From Oligosphaera ethanolica (GTDB lineage: Bacteria; Verrucomicrobiota; Lentisphaeria; Oligosphaerales; Oligosphaeraceae), in NCBI RefSeq assembly GCF_030814695.1, contig NZ_JAUSVL010000001.1, forward strand, positions 3,508,227 to 3,572,226: DNA of 64,000 bases, read 5' to 3'. Positions 18,129 through 27,307 of the stretch are shown here, in pieces. Position 1 is the stretch's first letter. Each line of letters opens with the position of its first letter. Both the position numbers and the translations under genes were made by a program. The notes under the pieces are model-generated. The model saw only the letters and a program-made list of their open reading frames with translations. It ran no database searches and had not been told where the DNA came from.

Positions 18129-18533
18129 GGTAATCGGTCACCCATTGATAACAGCCGTGCCACCGCAAAGAGGTGTTTTTGTCTCACGCGAAGCCGCGAA
18201 GCCGCGATGAAGACAAAGGCAAAGAAGATGGCGGCATGTCTTGCCGCTTTGCGGCAATCCACGCCGCCGCTTCAAGCCGCAACGGACACAAGGGCGCCAT
18301 CCTCACCGTGCCTATTGCCGTCGATTGCTGTCGATTGCTGTCGATTGCTGTCGATTGCTGTCGATTGCTGTCGATTGCTGTCGATTGCTGTCGATTGCTG
18401 TCGATTGCTGTCGATTGCTGTCGATTGCTGTCGATTGCCGTCGATTGCTGTCGATTGCCGTCGATTGCCAAGAAGCCCCACCGGTTCCAGGCGTGCCCTC
18501 GAACTGGCTGTTATCAATGGGTGACCGATTACC
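18129..18533. repeat. Family B element (copy 2) with perfect 28-bp terminal inverted repeats
   Basis: 18129-18156 (GGTAATCGGTCACCCATTGA...) and 18506-18533 are perfect reverse complements over 28 bp. The 349-bp interior contains a CACGCGAAGCCGCGAAG stretch, a GGCGG...TTGCCGCTTTGCGGCAA hairpin, and the decamer array 18321-18470. It sits six bases (gtgccg) after the right end of copy 1, and gtgccgg also follows its own right end, possibly a target duplication or part of the end. Confidence 0.85.
18321..18470. repeat. 15 tandem copies of the decamer TCGATTGCTG
   Basis: Fifteen head-to-tail 10-bp units occupy 18321-18470; the first eleven are identical and the last few vary only at positions 9-10 (CCG or CCA for CTG). 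Because the unit is not a multiple of three, open frames run through on both strands, which explains the spurious low-complexity ORFs here. Confidence 0.95.
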
Positions 18534-18684
18534 GTGCCGGCGGCTGAAAATATCGTTGGGCATACCAAATGTGCAAAATGTTCTTATATTACCCCCTGCG
18601 CGGTTGCCTGCGGGTGTTCGTGCGTTTATTCACTCTCTTGTTGAAACCAGCGGTGACGCAGACTCGATATAAGGACTGACAGGC

Positions 18685-19431
18685 ATGATCAGCTATGATT
18701 TCACGGGGCAGACGGCGGTAGTCACAGGCGGCACTCGCGGCATTGGTGCGGCCATCAGCATGGCACTGCTCAAAGCCGGAGCGAACGTGGTGGCAGTGTA
18801 TGGTGGCAATCGCGAGGCCGCCGAGGCCTTTGCGGCTCAGTCGGGCGATGCGGCCGACCGACTGCAGCTGGCTTGCTGCGATGTGGCCGACTACGCGCAA
18901 GCCGAGGCGTTTTTCGCCAATTTTGATCAGGGGCACGACCGTCTGGATATTTTGGTGAACAGCGCCGGTATTCGCCAGGACGGCGTGGTGGCCATGCTGC
19001 CAGAGGATGCCTGGCGCAAAGTCATTGACGTGAATCTGACGGGTACTTACGTGATGAGCAAGCTGGCGGTACAGCGGATGCTGCGGAACCGCTATGGGCG
19101 CATCATCGGCATTACCTCGCCCTCGGGGCGTATCGGTTTCGAGGGCCAGGCCAACTATGCGGCGTCCAAGGCGGGGCAGGTCGCTTTCATCAAGTCGTTG
19201 AGCAAGGAAGTAGCCAAACGCAAAATCACGGCCAACTGCGTGTCGCCAGGCTTTATCGATACGGACTTTATTGCCGCGTTGTCGCCGGAACAGCTGGCGG
19301 CCTACAAGGCGATGGTGCCGCAGAAGCGCTTCGGCCGTGCCGAGGAGATTGCCAACGCGGTGTTGTTTTTGGCCAGTGAGGAATCCGAGTACATCACGGG
19401 CACGGTTCTGGAGGTTGCCGGTGGACTGTGA
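18685..19431 (+). CDS. Short-chain dehydrogenase, 3-oxoacyl-ACP reductase FabG-like
   Basis: A 248-aa SDR of FabG length. Cofactor motif TGGTRGIGAAI (about residues 14-24), NSAG (about 92-95), catalytic Ser in ITSPSGRIG and the YAASK dyad, followed by KEVAKRKITANCVSPGFIDTDF and a C-terminus of the VLEVAGGL type. It would reduce a 3-oxoacyl thioester with NADPH in fatty acid synthesis, but the gene stands alone without other fab genes, so a different SDR substrate is possible. AAGGACTGACAGGC precedes the ATG. It is flanked upstream by the family B repeats and followed by a strong terminator at 19452-19476. Confidence 0.85.
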   Translation: MISYDFTGQTAVVTGGTRGIGAAISMALLKAGANVVAVYGGNREAAEAFAAQSGDAADRLQLACCDVADYAQAEAFFANFDQGHDRLDILVNSAGIRQDGVVAMLPEDAWRKVIDVNLTGTYVMSKLAVQRMLRNRYGRIIGITSPSGRIGFEGQANYAASKAGQVAFIKSLSKEVAKRKITANCVSPGFIDTDFIAALSPEQLAAYKAMVPQKRFGRAEEIANAVLFLASEESEYITGTVLEVAGGL

Positions 19432-19451
19432 TGTCGCGGCGGCGCTGCCAG

Positions 19452-19476
19452 CACCGGCCGCCGCCGGTGTTTTTTT
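19452..19476 (+). terminator. Rho-independent terminator after the FabG-like gene
   Basis: CACCGGC-CGCC-GCCGGTG stem-loop followed directly by seven T, starting 21 bp after the stop codon at 19431. Confidence 0.9.
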
Positions 19477-19532
19477 GACGCGATAGTGAGCAACGCGTGA
19501 GTAGACTGGTTGCGTAACTGGCTGGAGGGCCG

Positions 19533-22500
19533 ATGAAGGTCCCACAAAAACAACGACGTGGTTCTGGCTGGCTGCTGCCGCTGTTGCTGGTATGTGCCCT
19601 GTTGCTGGGCCTGCGCATGATGCTGCGACTGGCAAGGGACAACGCGCACGCCGGCCGGGAAGATACACCGGAAATCAGCGCCCGGCCGCCCAGCGCGGCA
19701 CCCGCGCTTGGCCGCGCCACGCTGCCGGTGGCCGGCTCCGAACGCGATTTAGCCGCTGCGTTTAGGCCAGCCGCCGGTTCTGCCAATACCTCCGGCACTG
19801 TATCGGCCAGCCGCAATGGCACCGGCCGTGGTCACCACGGGCTGTTTCAGGTCACTGAAATACGACCGGACTGCACGCTGTTCAGTTTTGTTGCCGAGGC
19901 CTATGACCTCAGCGAGGTCGAACGCAACGACGGCCGTTTTTCTCGGGTTCGCAGTGCGACGGGCTGGCCCCTGGCGCTGCGTGGCAAGCCCGAACTGCCG
20001 GTGTATCGGGTGGACTTGCTGTTGCCAGAGCTGGGCGATTACGAGCTGCAGCTGCTTGCCAGCGAGTATGTGGACATTCCCTGCCTGCCGCCCGTGCCGT
20101 CTTGCGGGATGCTGCTGCGGTCAGCTGCGCCGTTCGAGTGCGCGCCGGACCCCGCAGTGTATGGCGGCGCGGCGCCTTTTCCGGCGCAGGTCCTGACGGA
20201 AGTGCAGACCTACCGGCTGCGTGGTGCGGCGGGCTTGGCGGCGCGGGTCGCGCCTTTCCAGTATCTACCTGCTGCGGGGGTGTTGCGCGTATATACCCGC
20301 TTGGACATGGCCTTGCGCTGCGCCGGGAGCCGCGCGGAAGACTATCCCGTGCTCAGTGACGAGTCGCTATACGCACAGCTGCAGAGCGACGCGTTCATCA
20401 ATGCCGGACTGCTGCGGACGGCGCCGGCGCCGGCGCCGGCGAGCGTCGGGACGATTCTAATGTTGTGTCCCGATGCGTGGACGGACGCCTTGGTGGATTT
20501 TGTGACGTGGAAGGAACGGGTGGGCTACCGGGTGTTGGTGTCAGGCTATCCGACTGACACGGGTGCGGGCGCTGCGGCGATCAAAGCCTATGTTCAGAGC
20601 GCGTACGAGAACGAGACTGTCAGTCACGTCCTGCTCTGCGGCGACGAGAAAGACCTGCCGCCGTACGAGCGGTCCACGCATGTCAGTAATCCCGAGGCGT
20701 ATCCTCCCACCACGGACATTCCCTACGCGTGGGTCGATGGCGACGATGTCTACGCCGACCTGTTTTTGTCCCGATTATCTGCCACCAGCGGCGCTGAACT
20801 CGGGCGGATATTGACAAAACTCCGCCGCTACGAAGAGCAGGCGCCCCTGGTCGACGAGCATGCGGGGCGAGCACTGTTTATGGCCAGCGACGCCAGTGGT
20901 AGCGAGGGCATTTCCGAGGGAAAAAAGGACTGGGCCTTTCTGAATGAATTTCGCCAGACCTTGCTTTCTGCTGGTTGCATCAGCGCCGACAGCCCGACTC
21001 TGTACGATCCGGGGGCAAGCGCCAGCACGCTCATTACGCACCTTAACGACGGCGTGGGCCTGCTGTATTACCTCGGGCACGGGCAGAATACGTCTTTTTC
21101 GACGACGGGTTTCAGCAGCGCGCAGGCCAAGGCGCTGAGCAATGGTATGGCGCTGCCGTTTATTGTGTCGCCGGTATGTAACAATGGCAATTTTGCCTAT
21201 ACCAGCGACTGTCTGGCCGAGGCGTTTTTCAAGGCCACGGATGGCGGCGGCGAGCGGCACGGCGCGGCTGCGGTTATCGCCTCGACCAGCGAGACCTACT
21301 GGAATCCACCGATCTACCTGCTGCAGGAAATCACCGATCGCGCCGTTGCCGCTATGAGTGCGGAGCGGCTGCAGAGCATGGGCGCCTACAGCTGGGCAGG
21401 CATCTTTGCGGGCGTTGATTATGCGGCTGCCAGTAGCATTCCCGGTGAATTCGAAGGCGTTGACGCCCCTGCCGAATATTTTGCCAAGCAGATGCATGTC
21501 TTTGGCGACGCCTCGCAGGTGGCACGTCTGCGGCAGCTGGTGCCCATGACGGTGTCCCACGCCGTCGCGGTCGCCGCCGATGGCGCCGAGCTGCTGACCG
21601 TGTCCGTGACGGTCGCCGGTAACGCCGCGGCCCTGGCTGGCGCGGCAGTGTGCGTGCAGGCGACCGACGGTGTGCGACTGGCAGCTGGTCGGACCAATGC
21701 CGAGGGTATCGTTACCTTGCGGATAGACGGCGAGTACAATACCGTGAGCCTGTCGGTGCTGGACGCAGCCGCTCCCTTCTACCTCAGCGACATCAGCCTG
21801 GGGCCGATGCTGCTGACGCCACAGGTGCAACTCCCCAGCGGCTGGCCGGCGACAGTCGCGCTTGCGCTTAGTTCTGGCGCGGCCGAGTGGTCGCTGGCGT
21901 CGGGGGCTCTCCCGGAGGGCATTGCTCTGAATGCTGATGGTGTGCTCAGTGGTACGGCCGTTGGTCTTGGCCACTACGAGGTGCAGGTACATAGCATACC
22001 GCAGACTGCGCCCGGCCTGGCGCGTGATTTCGCGCTAAGCATTGACGTCGTGGCCCCAGAGGAGGCGCAGGGCGAGATGGTGGAGTTCTTTGTCGGACGG
22101 GACTACGACCTGCCGTTGTCACTCCCGCCGCAGTATGCGCAAGCAGCCTATCGTTGTGTGGGCGTCGCCGGCACGGCGCCGGCCGGCCTGACGTTGCTGG
22201 ACGACGGGCGCTGCGTTGGTCAGCCAGCCGCAGCGGGCGTCACCGAAGCGCGCTGTTTGTACCACGCCGCCGAGCTTGGCTACCTCGCCGTTGCCTACCG
22301 ACTCGTGACTTACGCCGAACCGGATGCGGATGCTGATGGCCTGCTCAGTCACCAGGAGCTACTGCAGTTTCTTTATGACTGGCATGACGCCGGCGGTCTG
22401 CCCGCCAGTCGGGACGCCGTGATCGGCCAGTGGGCCAACAACGGCGTCGAGGAGGGCGGTACCTCCCGTCGCACGGACGTGCCCGCTGTTGCGCCGGTGG

Positions 22501-24620
22501 ACGACATACCCGTCGGGACGGCGACGCCCTGGCGCGTCGGCGTGCAATACCGCAGCGCGGAGGAGCTCCAGGCATTGTACGCGCAGGGGCTGGACATCAC
22601 GTCCATCCAGAACGGCGTGGTCTGGCTGGAGTTGAGCGAGGAACAATGGCAGCAACTACAGCAGGACGACCTCGTCCTCGTCGCCAGCGAGTACCTCCCG
22701 GCACAGCGGCGCAGCGTCAACCCGCTGTACTTGAGCGACACGGCGATAAACGAGCGGCTGCTGGCCCTGGCCGCCCAGAATTGGACCATTTGCCGGCCGG
22801 ACTACGTCGGGCAATCCACGCAAGGACGGGACATGCTCGCGCTGCGTATTGGCGCGCTTCAAGGCGATACCGCAGTCCCGGAGTTGCTGCTGACCGGCGC
22901 CATACATGGCGATGAGCGGCCCGGAGCCATGCTGGCTTTGGGTTTCGCCGAATATCTGCTGGCGGCCCATGCCGGCGGCGATGAACGGGTGCGCTCCCTG
23001 CTGGATAAGGTCGCCATCTGGGTCATGCCAATGGTCAACCCAGACGGCGTGGCCGCCGTGACCCGGCAAAATGCCAAGAACATCGATCTCAACCGGAATT
23101 TTCCCGACGGCATTGTGATACCTGGCCTGGGCACTTACGCGGCGGCATCGCCGCTGTATCAAGCCGGCCGGCAGCTGGAGACGCGGGCCTTGATGCGCTG
23201 GTGCGCCTCGCGGCGCTTCTCCGCGGCGTTGCATATGCACACCGGCGCACGACTGGTGTGCTATCCCTACGGCAACAACGCGGCGGGGATTGTGACGAAT
23301 TACTACTCGGCTACGCCCGATGACACGCTGTTCCGGAGCTTGGCCAGGAATTACGCCACGACCAATACGGCGATGGCCAAAAGCGACGTCATCAATAGCT
23401 CCGAGTGGTACCGCTGTGATGGCGAATTCGCCGATTGGCAGTACCGTTATCTGGGCACGCTGGCCATGACCGTCGAATTGATGGGGCCGGATAAGGAAAG
23501 TACCAGTGCCGCCCACCTGGAGCGCTTGTGGCAGGAGAACCGCGAAGCGCTGCTGGGCTGGGCGGAGCAGGCCCTTGCCGGCGTCGCCGGACAGATCCGC
23601 GACCGCGCCAGCGGGCGGCCAGTGCCACATGCGCAGATACGTATCAGTGGTACGCAGGACACCTTTGGTGACTGCCAGGGGCGCTTCCACCGCACGTTGT
23701 CGCCCGGGACGTGGCAGCTGACCATATCGGCGCCGGGATATGCCGACACTGTCCACTCCGTTTCAATAGCGGCAGGTGCGACCGTGCAACTTGACGTGGC
23801 TATGGACTTGGTTGCGGGCTGTTGGCTGGAGCCGCAGTTTGGCCGCTCGCGTTACGTGCCGGCTTACGAAAACACCCTCGGCTGGCAGTTGCAGGTCAGG
23901 ACGGCCGACGCTACGCCGGACGCCTGGATAGTTTCCTGCGCGCTGCCTTCCGGTTGGGCATTGGGCCTGGCCGATGACGGTACGGGCGCCGCTGCCCGGC
24001 GCTGGGACGATGTTGCCACGCGTTCGTGGCTGTTCCTGCGCGAAGATGGCCCAGAAGGTGCTCTCGCAGCTCTGTCGTTGCGCGGGGTGGATAACCCGTC
24101 CGCCGATGGCGTGCTTGGATTTTCCCTGCGCTGGCATGGTTTCGAGCAGGCGTTGCCGTCCCGCCACTGGCTCAGCGCCGAACCGAAAACGGCCGTACTA
24201 GCGCTGCGGCCCGGCTGGAATTTTCTCGGCCTGCCGTTGTATTCGCGGGTGACAGCGTCCATTCCCGAGGCGATCGGGCAGCTTTGGCGCTGGACGCCCG
24301 CTGGCTATCGCTTGAGCAGCCTTGCCGATCTGCCGGCTTTCAGTGCCGCGTGGGCCTTCGTGGTTGACAACGGTCAGGACTTGCACTGGGCACTGTCGGG
24401 TTGGCAGGCGCCGGACGGCCAGCTGGCCTATCCAGCCGGTTGGACGGCCCTTGGCAGTGACTGGTCGCGGCCCGTACCGCGGAATCCGGCCGGCGGCGCG
24501 CAGTGGGTCACGGGCTATCAGAACGATGGGGCTACTTCCATGCGTCTTGACCAGCTCCGCCCCGGCCGGGGCTGTTGGTTCTTCAGTGGCGTGCCAGGGC
24601 AGTGGAACCTGCATGAATGA
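19533..24620 (+). CDS. Giant secreted protease: C25 (gingipain-type) domain fused to an M14 carboxypeptidase domain
   Basis: A 1695-aa protein. Residues about 12-32 (WLLPLLLVCALLLGLRMML) are a signal/anchor helix. Residues about 300-640 are a peptidase C25 domain: VLLCGDEKDLPPYE, GVGLLYYLGHGQ with catalytic His516, and PFIVSPVCNNGNF with Cys549. Residues about 1080-1340 are an M14 domain: GAIHGDERPG (zinc ligands His1125 and Glu1128), a third ligand probably His1234 or His1236 (LHMHTGA), KNIDLNRNFPDG, and catalytic Glu in MTVELMG (1315). A carboxypeptidase regulatory-like beta domain follows (about 1345-1420, VAGQIRDRASGRPVPHAQI), and then an unassigned C-terminal region with a PGWNFLGLPL motif. 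Both active sites look intact, suggesting combined endo- and exo-proteolysis outside the cytoplasm. GGAGGGCCG precedes the ATG. No sortase or T9SS tail was recognised. Confidence 0.88.
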   Translation: MKVPQKQRRGSGWLLPLLLVCALLLGLRMMLRLARDNAHAGREDTPEISARPPSAAPALGRATLPVAGSERDLAAAFRPAAGSANTSGTVSASRNGTGRGHHGLFQVTEIRPDCTLFSFVAEAYDLSEVERNDGRFSRVRSATGWPLALRGKPELPVYRVDLLLPELGDYELQLLASEYVDIPCLPPVPSCGMLLRSAAPFECAPDPAVYGGAAPFPAQVLTEVQTYRLRGAAGLAARVAPFQYLPAAGVLRVYTRLDMALRCAGSRAEDYPVLSDESLYAQLQSDAFINAGLLRTAPAPAPASVGTILMLCPDAWTDALVDFVTWKERVGYRVLVSGYPTDTGAGAAAIKAYVQSAYENETVSHVLLCGDEKDLPPYERSTHVSNPEAYPPTTDIPYAWVDGDDVYADLFLSRLSATSGAELGRILTKLRRYEEQAPLVDEHAGRALFMASDASGSEGISEGKKDWAFLNEFRQTLLSAGCISADSPTLYDPGASASTLITHLNDGVGLLYYLGHGQNTSFSTTGFSSAQAKALSNGMALPFIVSPVCNNGNFAYTSDCLAEAFFKATDGGGERHGAAAVIASTSETYWNPPIYLLQEITDRAVAAMSAERLQSMGAYSWAGIFAGVDYAAASSIPGEFEGVDAPAEYFAKQMHVFGDASQVARLRQLVPMTVSHAVAVAADGAELLTVSVTVAGNAAALAGAAVCVQATDGVRLAAGRTNAEGIVTLRIDGEYNTVSLSVLDAAAPFYLSDISLGPMLLTPQVQLPSGWPATVALALSSGAAEWSLASGALPEGIALNADGVLSGTAVGLGHYEVQVHSIPQTAPGLARDFALSIDVVAPEEAQGEMVEFFVGRDYDLPLSLPPQYAQAAYRCVGVAGTAPAGLTLLDDGRCVGQPAAAGVTEARCLYHAAELGYLAVAYRLVTYAEPDADADGLLSHQELLQFLYDWHDAGGLPASRDAVIGQWANNGVEEGGTSRRTDVPAVAPVDDIPVGTATPWRVGVQYRSAEELQALYAQGLDITSIQNGVVWLELSEEQWQQLQQDDLVLVASEYLPAQRRSVNPLYLSDTAINERLLALAAQNWTICRPDYVGQSTQGRDMLALRIGALQGDTAVPELLLTGAIHGDERPGAMLALGFAEYLLAAHAGGDERVRSLLDKVAIWVMPMVNPDGVAAVTRQNAKNIDLNRNFPDGIVIPGLGTYAAASPLYQAGRQLETRALMRWCASRRFSAALHMHTGARLVCYPYGNNAAGIVTNYYSATPDDTLFRSLARNYATTNTAMAKSDVINSSEWYRCDGEFADWQYRYLGTLAMTVELMGPDKESTSAAHLERLWQENREALLGWAEQALAGVAGQIRDRASGRPVPHAQIRISGTQDTFGDCQGRFHRTLSPGTWQLTISAPGYADTVHSVSIAAGATVQLDVAMDLVAGCWLEPQFGRSRYVPAYENTLGWQLQVRTADATPDAWIVSCALPSGWALGLADDGTGAAARRWDDVATRSWLFLREDGPEGALAALSLRGVDNPSADGVLGFSLRWHGFEQALPSRHWLSAEPKTAVLALRPGWNFLGLPLYSRVTASIPEAIGQLWRWTPAGYRLSSLADLPAFSAAWAFVVDNGQDLHWALSGWQAPDGQLAYPAGWTALGSDWSRPVPRNPAGGAQWVTGYQNDGATSMRLDQLRPGRGCWFFSGVPGQWNLHE

Positions 24621-24690
24621 CGCCGTCGGGCGGGGCGCTAATCCGTAGCGAACGTGGATCGCTTTGAGGCAAAGAGGTGAAATGCCCGCT

Positions 24691-25062
24691 AATCGGTCAG
24701 CCATTGATAATTGAGTCATAGAGCAACAGGCGGCCCAAGGCGCGCCCCTGTCACAACCGTGGTGCGGGCTTTTAGCCCGCGCCGTCGCCAGATGTCAGCA
24801 GGCGGAGCCTGGCGCGCGCCAGGCATCCCAGGCCGCGAAGCGGCAGAAGCGCTGAAAGCGCGAAGCATACCAGCCCAGGGCAAGCGGCGCCGAAGGCGCG
24901 CGCCGCCCTGGGTAGCGCGCCATATTGGTCCGTGTTCCACAGCCTCTTTGGCTTCAGTCGGCGAAGCTGACTGGAGCCAAAGAGGCAATGGAACTCACTT
25001 GCTTACCTGGGGTTGACGTCGGCGGCATGCCGTGCGTCCATTCTCAATGGCTGATCGATTGC
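24691..25062. repeat. Family B element (copy 3)
   Basis: Starts GCTAATCGGTCAGCCATTGATAA (24691) and ends TTCTCAATGGCTGATCGATTGCC (25062), imperfect inverted ends. The order inside is CCGCGAAGCGG mini-hairpin, GAAGCATACCAG, the CCCAGGGC...GCCCTGGG frame around GGCGCCGAAGGCGC, and the 45-nt hairpin (24942-24986). It lies about 70 bp after the end of the giant protease gene. Confidence 0.75.
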
Positions 25063-25091
25063 CGAATGTGTTTTTTCTTTGGCCCCGACAC

Positions 25092-25121
25092 TTGCTTTTT
25101 GAATAGGGCTATGGGTATATT
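25092..25121 (+). promoter_or_regulatory. Possible promoter for the TIGR04073-like gene
   Basis: TTGCTT (25092-25097), 18-bp spacer, TATATT (25116-25121), about 150 bp before the start codon at 25270, just outside the family B element. Prediction from sequence only. Confidence 0.4.
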
Positions 25122-25269
25122 AGGCCCTTTGAAATCCACGGGGTGGTCATGTACCATCAGGAAGGCGTGGATGCAGTTTTTATGTCACTGCAGACAGGGG
25201 CCGCATTACGGCGAGGCTTCGTCGTGACTAGGCGTAAATGGGTGTAACTCGTAACCATAAAGGCATGAT

Positions 25270-26130
25270 ATGATGGGCACAAATCGTATCGGAGTGGCGT
25301 TTCGTTGTTTGGTCGTGGCTGCGTGTATGACAAGCTTGGCAGCGTGGGCCCAGGACGAAAGGGAAGAACTTGATGTCAACAGCTTCTTTGTCAAAGGCGA
25401 GTTGTACATCTGGAACCGCATTTCGGACGTCTTTGACGTCCTGCGCTGCGGTATCGGTGGCGGGCCGGGCATCGGCGCGGAAGTGGCGTTGACGGAATAC
25501 GGCCAGCTCGGCGCCTACACCGCCAACGTCAAAGGCGTGGATTTTCCCCATTTCATCCCACCGCTGTGGCTTATCCAGTTCTACGAAAAGGAACCGATTC
25601 TCAACAAGCATGAAGGCCGCTACGCCACGGTGGCCTACGGACCGGAGCGCAAAGTGAGCAGCGAGTCCGACGACGGCGCTTATTTTCCCCGTGATCGTTG
25701 GGATTTCCGCGCGCAGTTGCATCTGGCGCTGGTTCATGTCTATGCCAGCGTCAAAGGCGCCGAAGTTGGCGATTTTGTCGCCGGCATAGTCGGCTGGGAT
25801 CCCTCGGATGACGACATGAAGCTCGATCCCATCGCGGTGCGGCGGCCGGTGGATCAGCTTGGGCGTGGCCTCAGCAACGTTCTCTTTGGTGTTTTTGAAG
25901 TGCCCGCGAATATCATGCGTGTCACCGAATCAGAAGGCGACCTCCCGGGCGTAACCAAGGGCGTGGGTCTGGGGCTCTGGCGTTTCCTCTGCCGCGAGGC
26001 GGTTGGCGTCGTCGAAGTGGTCACCTTCCCCTTCGGCTGGGAGCCGATCATTGCTCCTGAATACATCTGGCAGAAGAATCAGGACTCCACTTGGCGGGTC
26101 TATCGGCCGTCTTTCCATAAGCGCTACTGA
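25270..26130 (+). CDS. Exported protein of the exosortase-associated TIGR04073 type
   Basis: A 286-aa protein with a signal peptide (RCLVVAACMTSLAAWAQD, cleavage probably after AWA). The C-terminal part, VDQLGRGLSNVLFGVFEVPANIM then GVGLGLWRFLCREAVGVVEVVTFPFGWEPII, matches the TIGR04073 pattern (LGRGLxNVLxGxxEIP ... G...G...R...G..E..TFP) found in Lentisphaerota and Verrucomicrobia genomes with exosortase systems. The N-terminal half (FVKGELYIWNRISDVFDVLRCGIGGGPGIG...) appears to be a second, more divergent copy of a similar pattern. Role unknown; probably periplasmic or outer-membrane associated. Start 25270 or the next codon. A hairpin at 26162-26193 may terminate transcription. Confidence 0.75.
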   Translation: MMGTNRIGVAFRCLVVAACMTSLAAWAQDEREELDVNSFFVKGELYIWNRISDVFDVLRCGIGGGPGIGAEVALTEYGQLGAYTANVKGVDFPHFIPPLWLIQFYEKEPILNKHEGRYATVAYGPERKVSSESDDGAYFPRDRWDFRAQLHLALVHVYASVKGAEVGDFVAGIVGWDPSDDDMKLDPIAVRRPVDQLGRGLSNVLFGVFEVPANIMRVTESEGDLPGVTKGVGLGLWRFLCREAVGVVEVVTFPFGWEPIIAPEYIWQKNQDSTWRVYRPSFHKRY

Positions 26131-26161
26131 GCCGTGCTGCTGATGGTTGCTTAGTTTTTCT

Positions 26162-26193
26162 GAAGCCCGCGACAAGTCCTTGTTGCGGGCTTC
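26162..26193 (+). terminator. Probable terminator hairpin
   Basis: GAAGCCCGCGACAAG pairs with CTTGTTGCGGGCTTC (one G-T pair) with almost no loop beyond TC, followed by TGTTT. It lies 31 bp after the TIGR04073-like gene and before the peptidase gene. The T-tract is short. Confidence 0.6.
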
Positions 26194-26245
26194 TGTTTAC
26201 CGGCAGGCGCCGGAGCCGTTCCGCCCGAACCTACGAGGAGTTGTT

Positions 26246-27307
26246 ATGTTGGATAGCGTTGAACTCATCACTGCCTTGATGGCCTGCCGGCCCGAGAGCA
26301 CCGCCATTACGCGCGTGAATCAGGCACAGGAGTTGATGCATGAGCGTCTGACCGCCGCAGGCCTGCATTGCACCATGGAGCTCGTCGGCGAACGGAAGGT
26401 GCTTTACGCCGCGACCAAGCCCGGCAAATGCCAGGATGTGCTGCTCAATGCCCATCTCGATGTGGTGCCGGCAGATGACGCCATGTTCACGCCGCGGGTG
26501 GAAGGCGGCAATCTCTACGGCCGTGGTTCCGTCGACTGCTTCGGCAACGCCGTGTGCATCGCCAAAGTGCTCTGCGCACTCAAGGGCCGCGCCAGCGTCG
26601 GTGCCATATTCACGGCCGACGAGGAGATCGGCGGCGAGACGACGGCGGCGATGGTCGCCAGGGGCTACGTGGCCCGTAAAGTCGCGCTGGTGCTGGATTC
26701 GGGGGCCTACACGCTGACCATCGCTCAGAAGGGCAATTTCGCCGTGCGTCTGCTGGCCCGGGGCCGCGCCGGCCATTCATCGCGGCCATGGGATTACGAC
26801 AACGCGATTGACAAGTTGATTGACGGCTACCTGCGCATTCGGCAGGCCTGGCCGTCAGTCAGCAAGGACGACAACTGGCACAACACCATGGCGGTCTGCA
26901 AAATCCAGGGCGGCCATGCCAATAACCAGATTCCCGATATGGCCGAGATGACCATCAATTTCCGCTTTATTGCCGATGCCGATTACGACGCGATCATCGC
27001 GATGGCCCGCGAGTTGAGCGGCCTGGAGGTCGAGCCCGGGCATTGCAGTATGCCGCTGTATTCGGACGAAAAGAGCCCGGCGTTGCAGAGCCTCCTGGCC
27101 GTGATGCAGCGGGCATTTCCCGAGCGCAAGGTCGGCTTGGGCAAGATGTGCGGGGCGACGGACGCGCGGCATATGAAGGGCATGGGCGTGCCCGTGGGCG
27201 TGATCGGCGTTCGCGGCGGCGGCGCACACAGCGTGGACGAGTTTGTCGACCTGGCGAATCTTGAGCAGTACGTCGCCTTGCTGGTGGAATACATCCGCGG
27301 GCTGTAA
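26246..27307 (+). CDS. M20-family metallopeptidase (DapE/ArgE-like deacylase)
   Basis: A 353-aa protein. Metal ligands of the M20 family are visible: LLNAHLDVVPA (His and Asp), GRGSVDCFGNA (bridging Asp), TADEEIGGE (catalytic Glu then ligand Glu), ALVLDSGA (Asp) and GAHSVDEFV (final His). A lid/dimerisation domain lies between about residues 175 and 280 (VRLLARGRAGHSSRPW). Members hydrolyse N-acyl amino acids or small peptides; which substrate is not clear from sequence. GAGGAG before the ATG at 26246 sets the start and removes 33 codons of the longer frame. The stop codon TAA (27305-27307) is shared with the left end of a family A repeat. Confidence 0.88.
   Translation: MLDSVELITALMACRPESTAITRVNQAQELMHERLTAAGLHCTMELVGERKVLYAATKPGKCQDVLLNAHLDVVPADDAMFTPRVEGGNLYGRGSVDCFGNAVCIAKVLCALKGRASVGAIFTADEEIGGETTAAMVARGYVARKVALVLDSGAYTLTIAQKGNFAVRLLARGRAGHSSRPWDYDNAIDKLIDGYLRIRQAWPSVSKDDNWHNTMAVCKIQGGHANNQIPDMAEMTINFRFIADADYDAIIAMARELSGLEVEPGHCSMPLYSDEKSPALQSLLAVMQRAFPERKVGLGKMCGATDARHMKGMGVPVGVIGVRGGGAHSVDEFVDLANLEQYVALLVEYIRGL

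Noticed and set aside
17425..18470. Possible CRISPR array (92-bp and 10-bp tandem repeats)
   Set aside because: The repeats are head-to-tail without unique spacers, and no cas gene is in the window.
18123..18672. Several low-complexity open frames on both strands
   Set aside because: They are read from the decamer array, which has no stop codon in most frames; no start or ribosome binding site is convincing.
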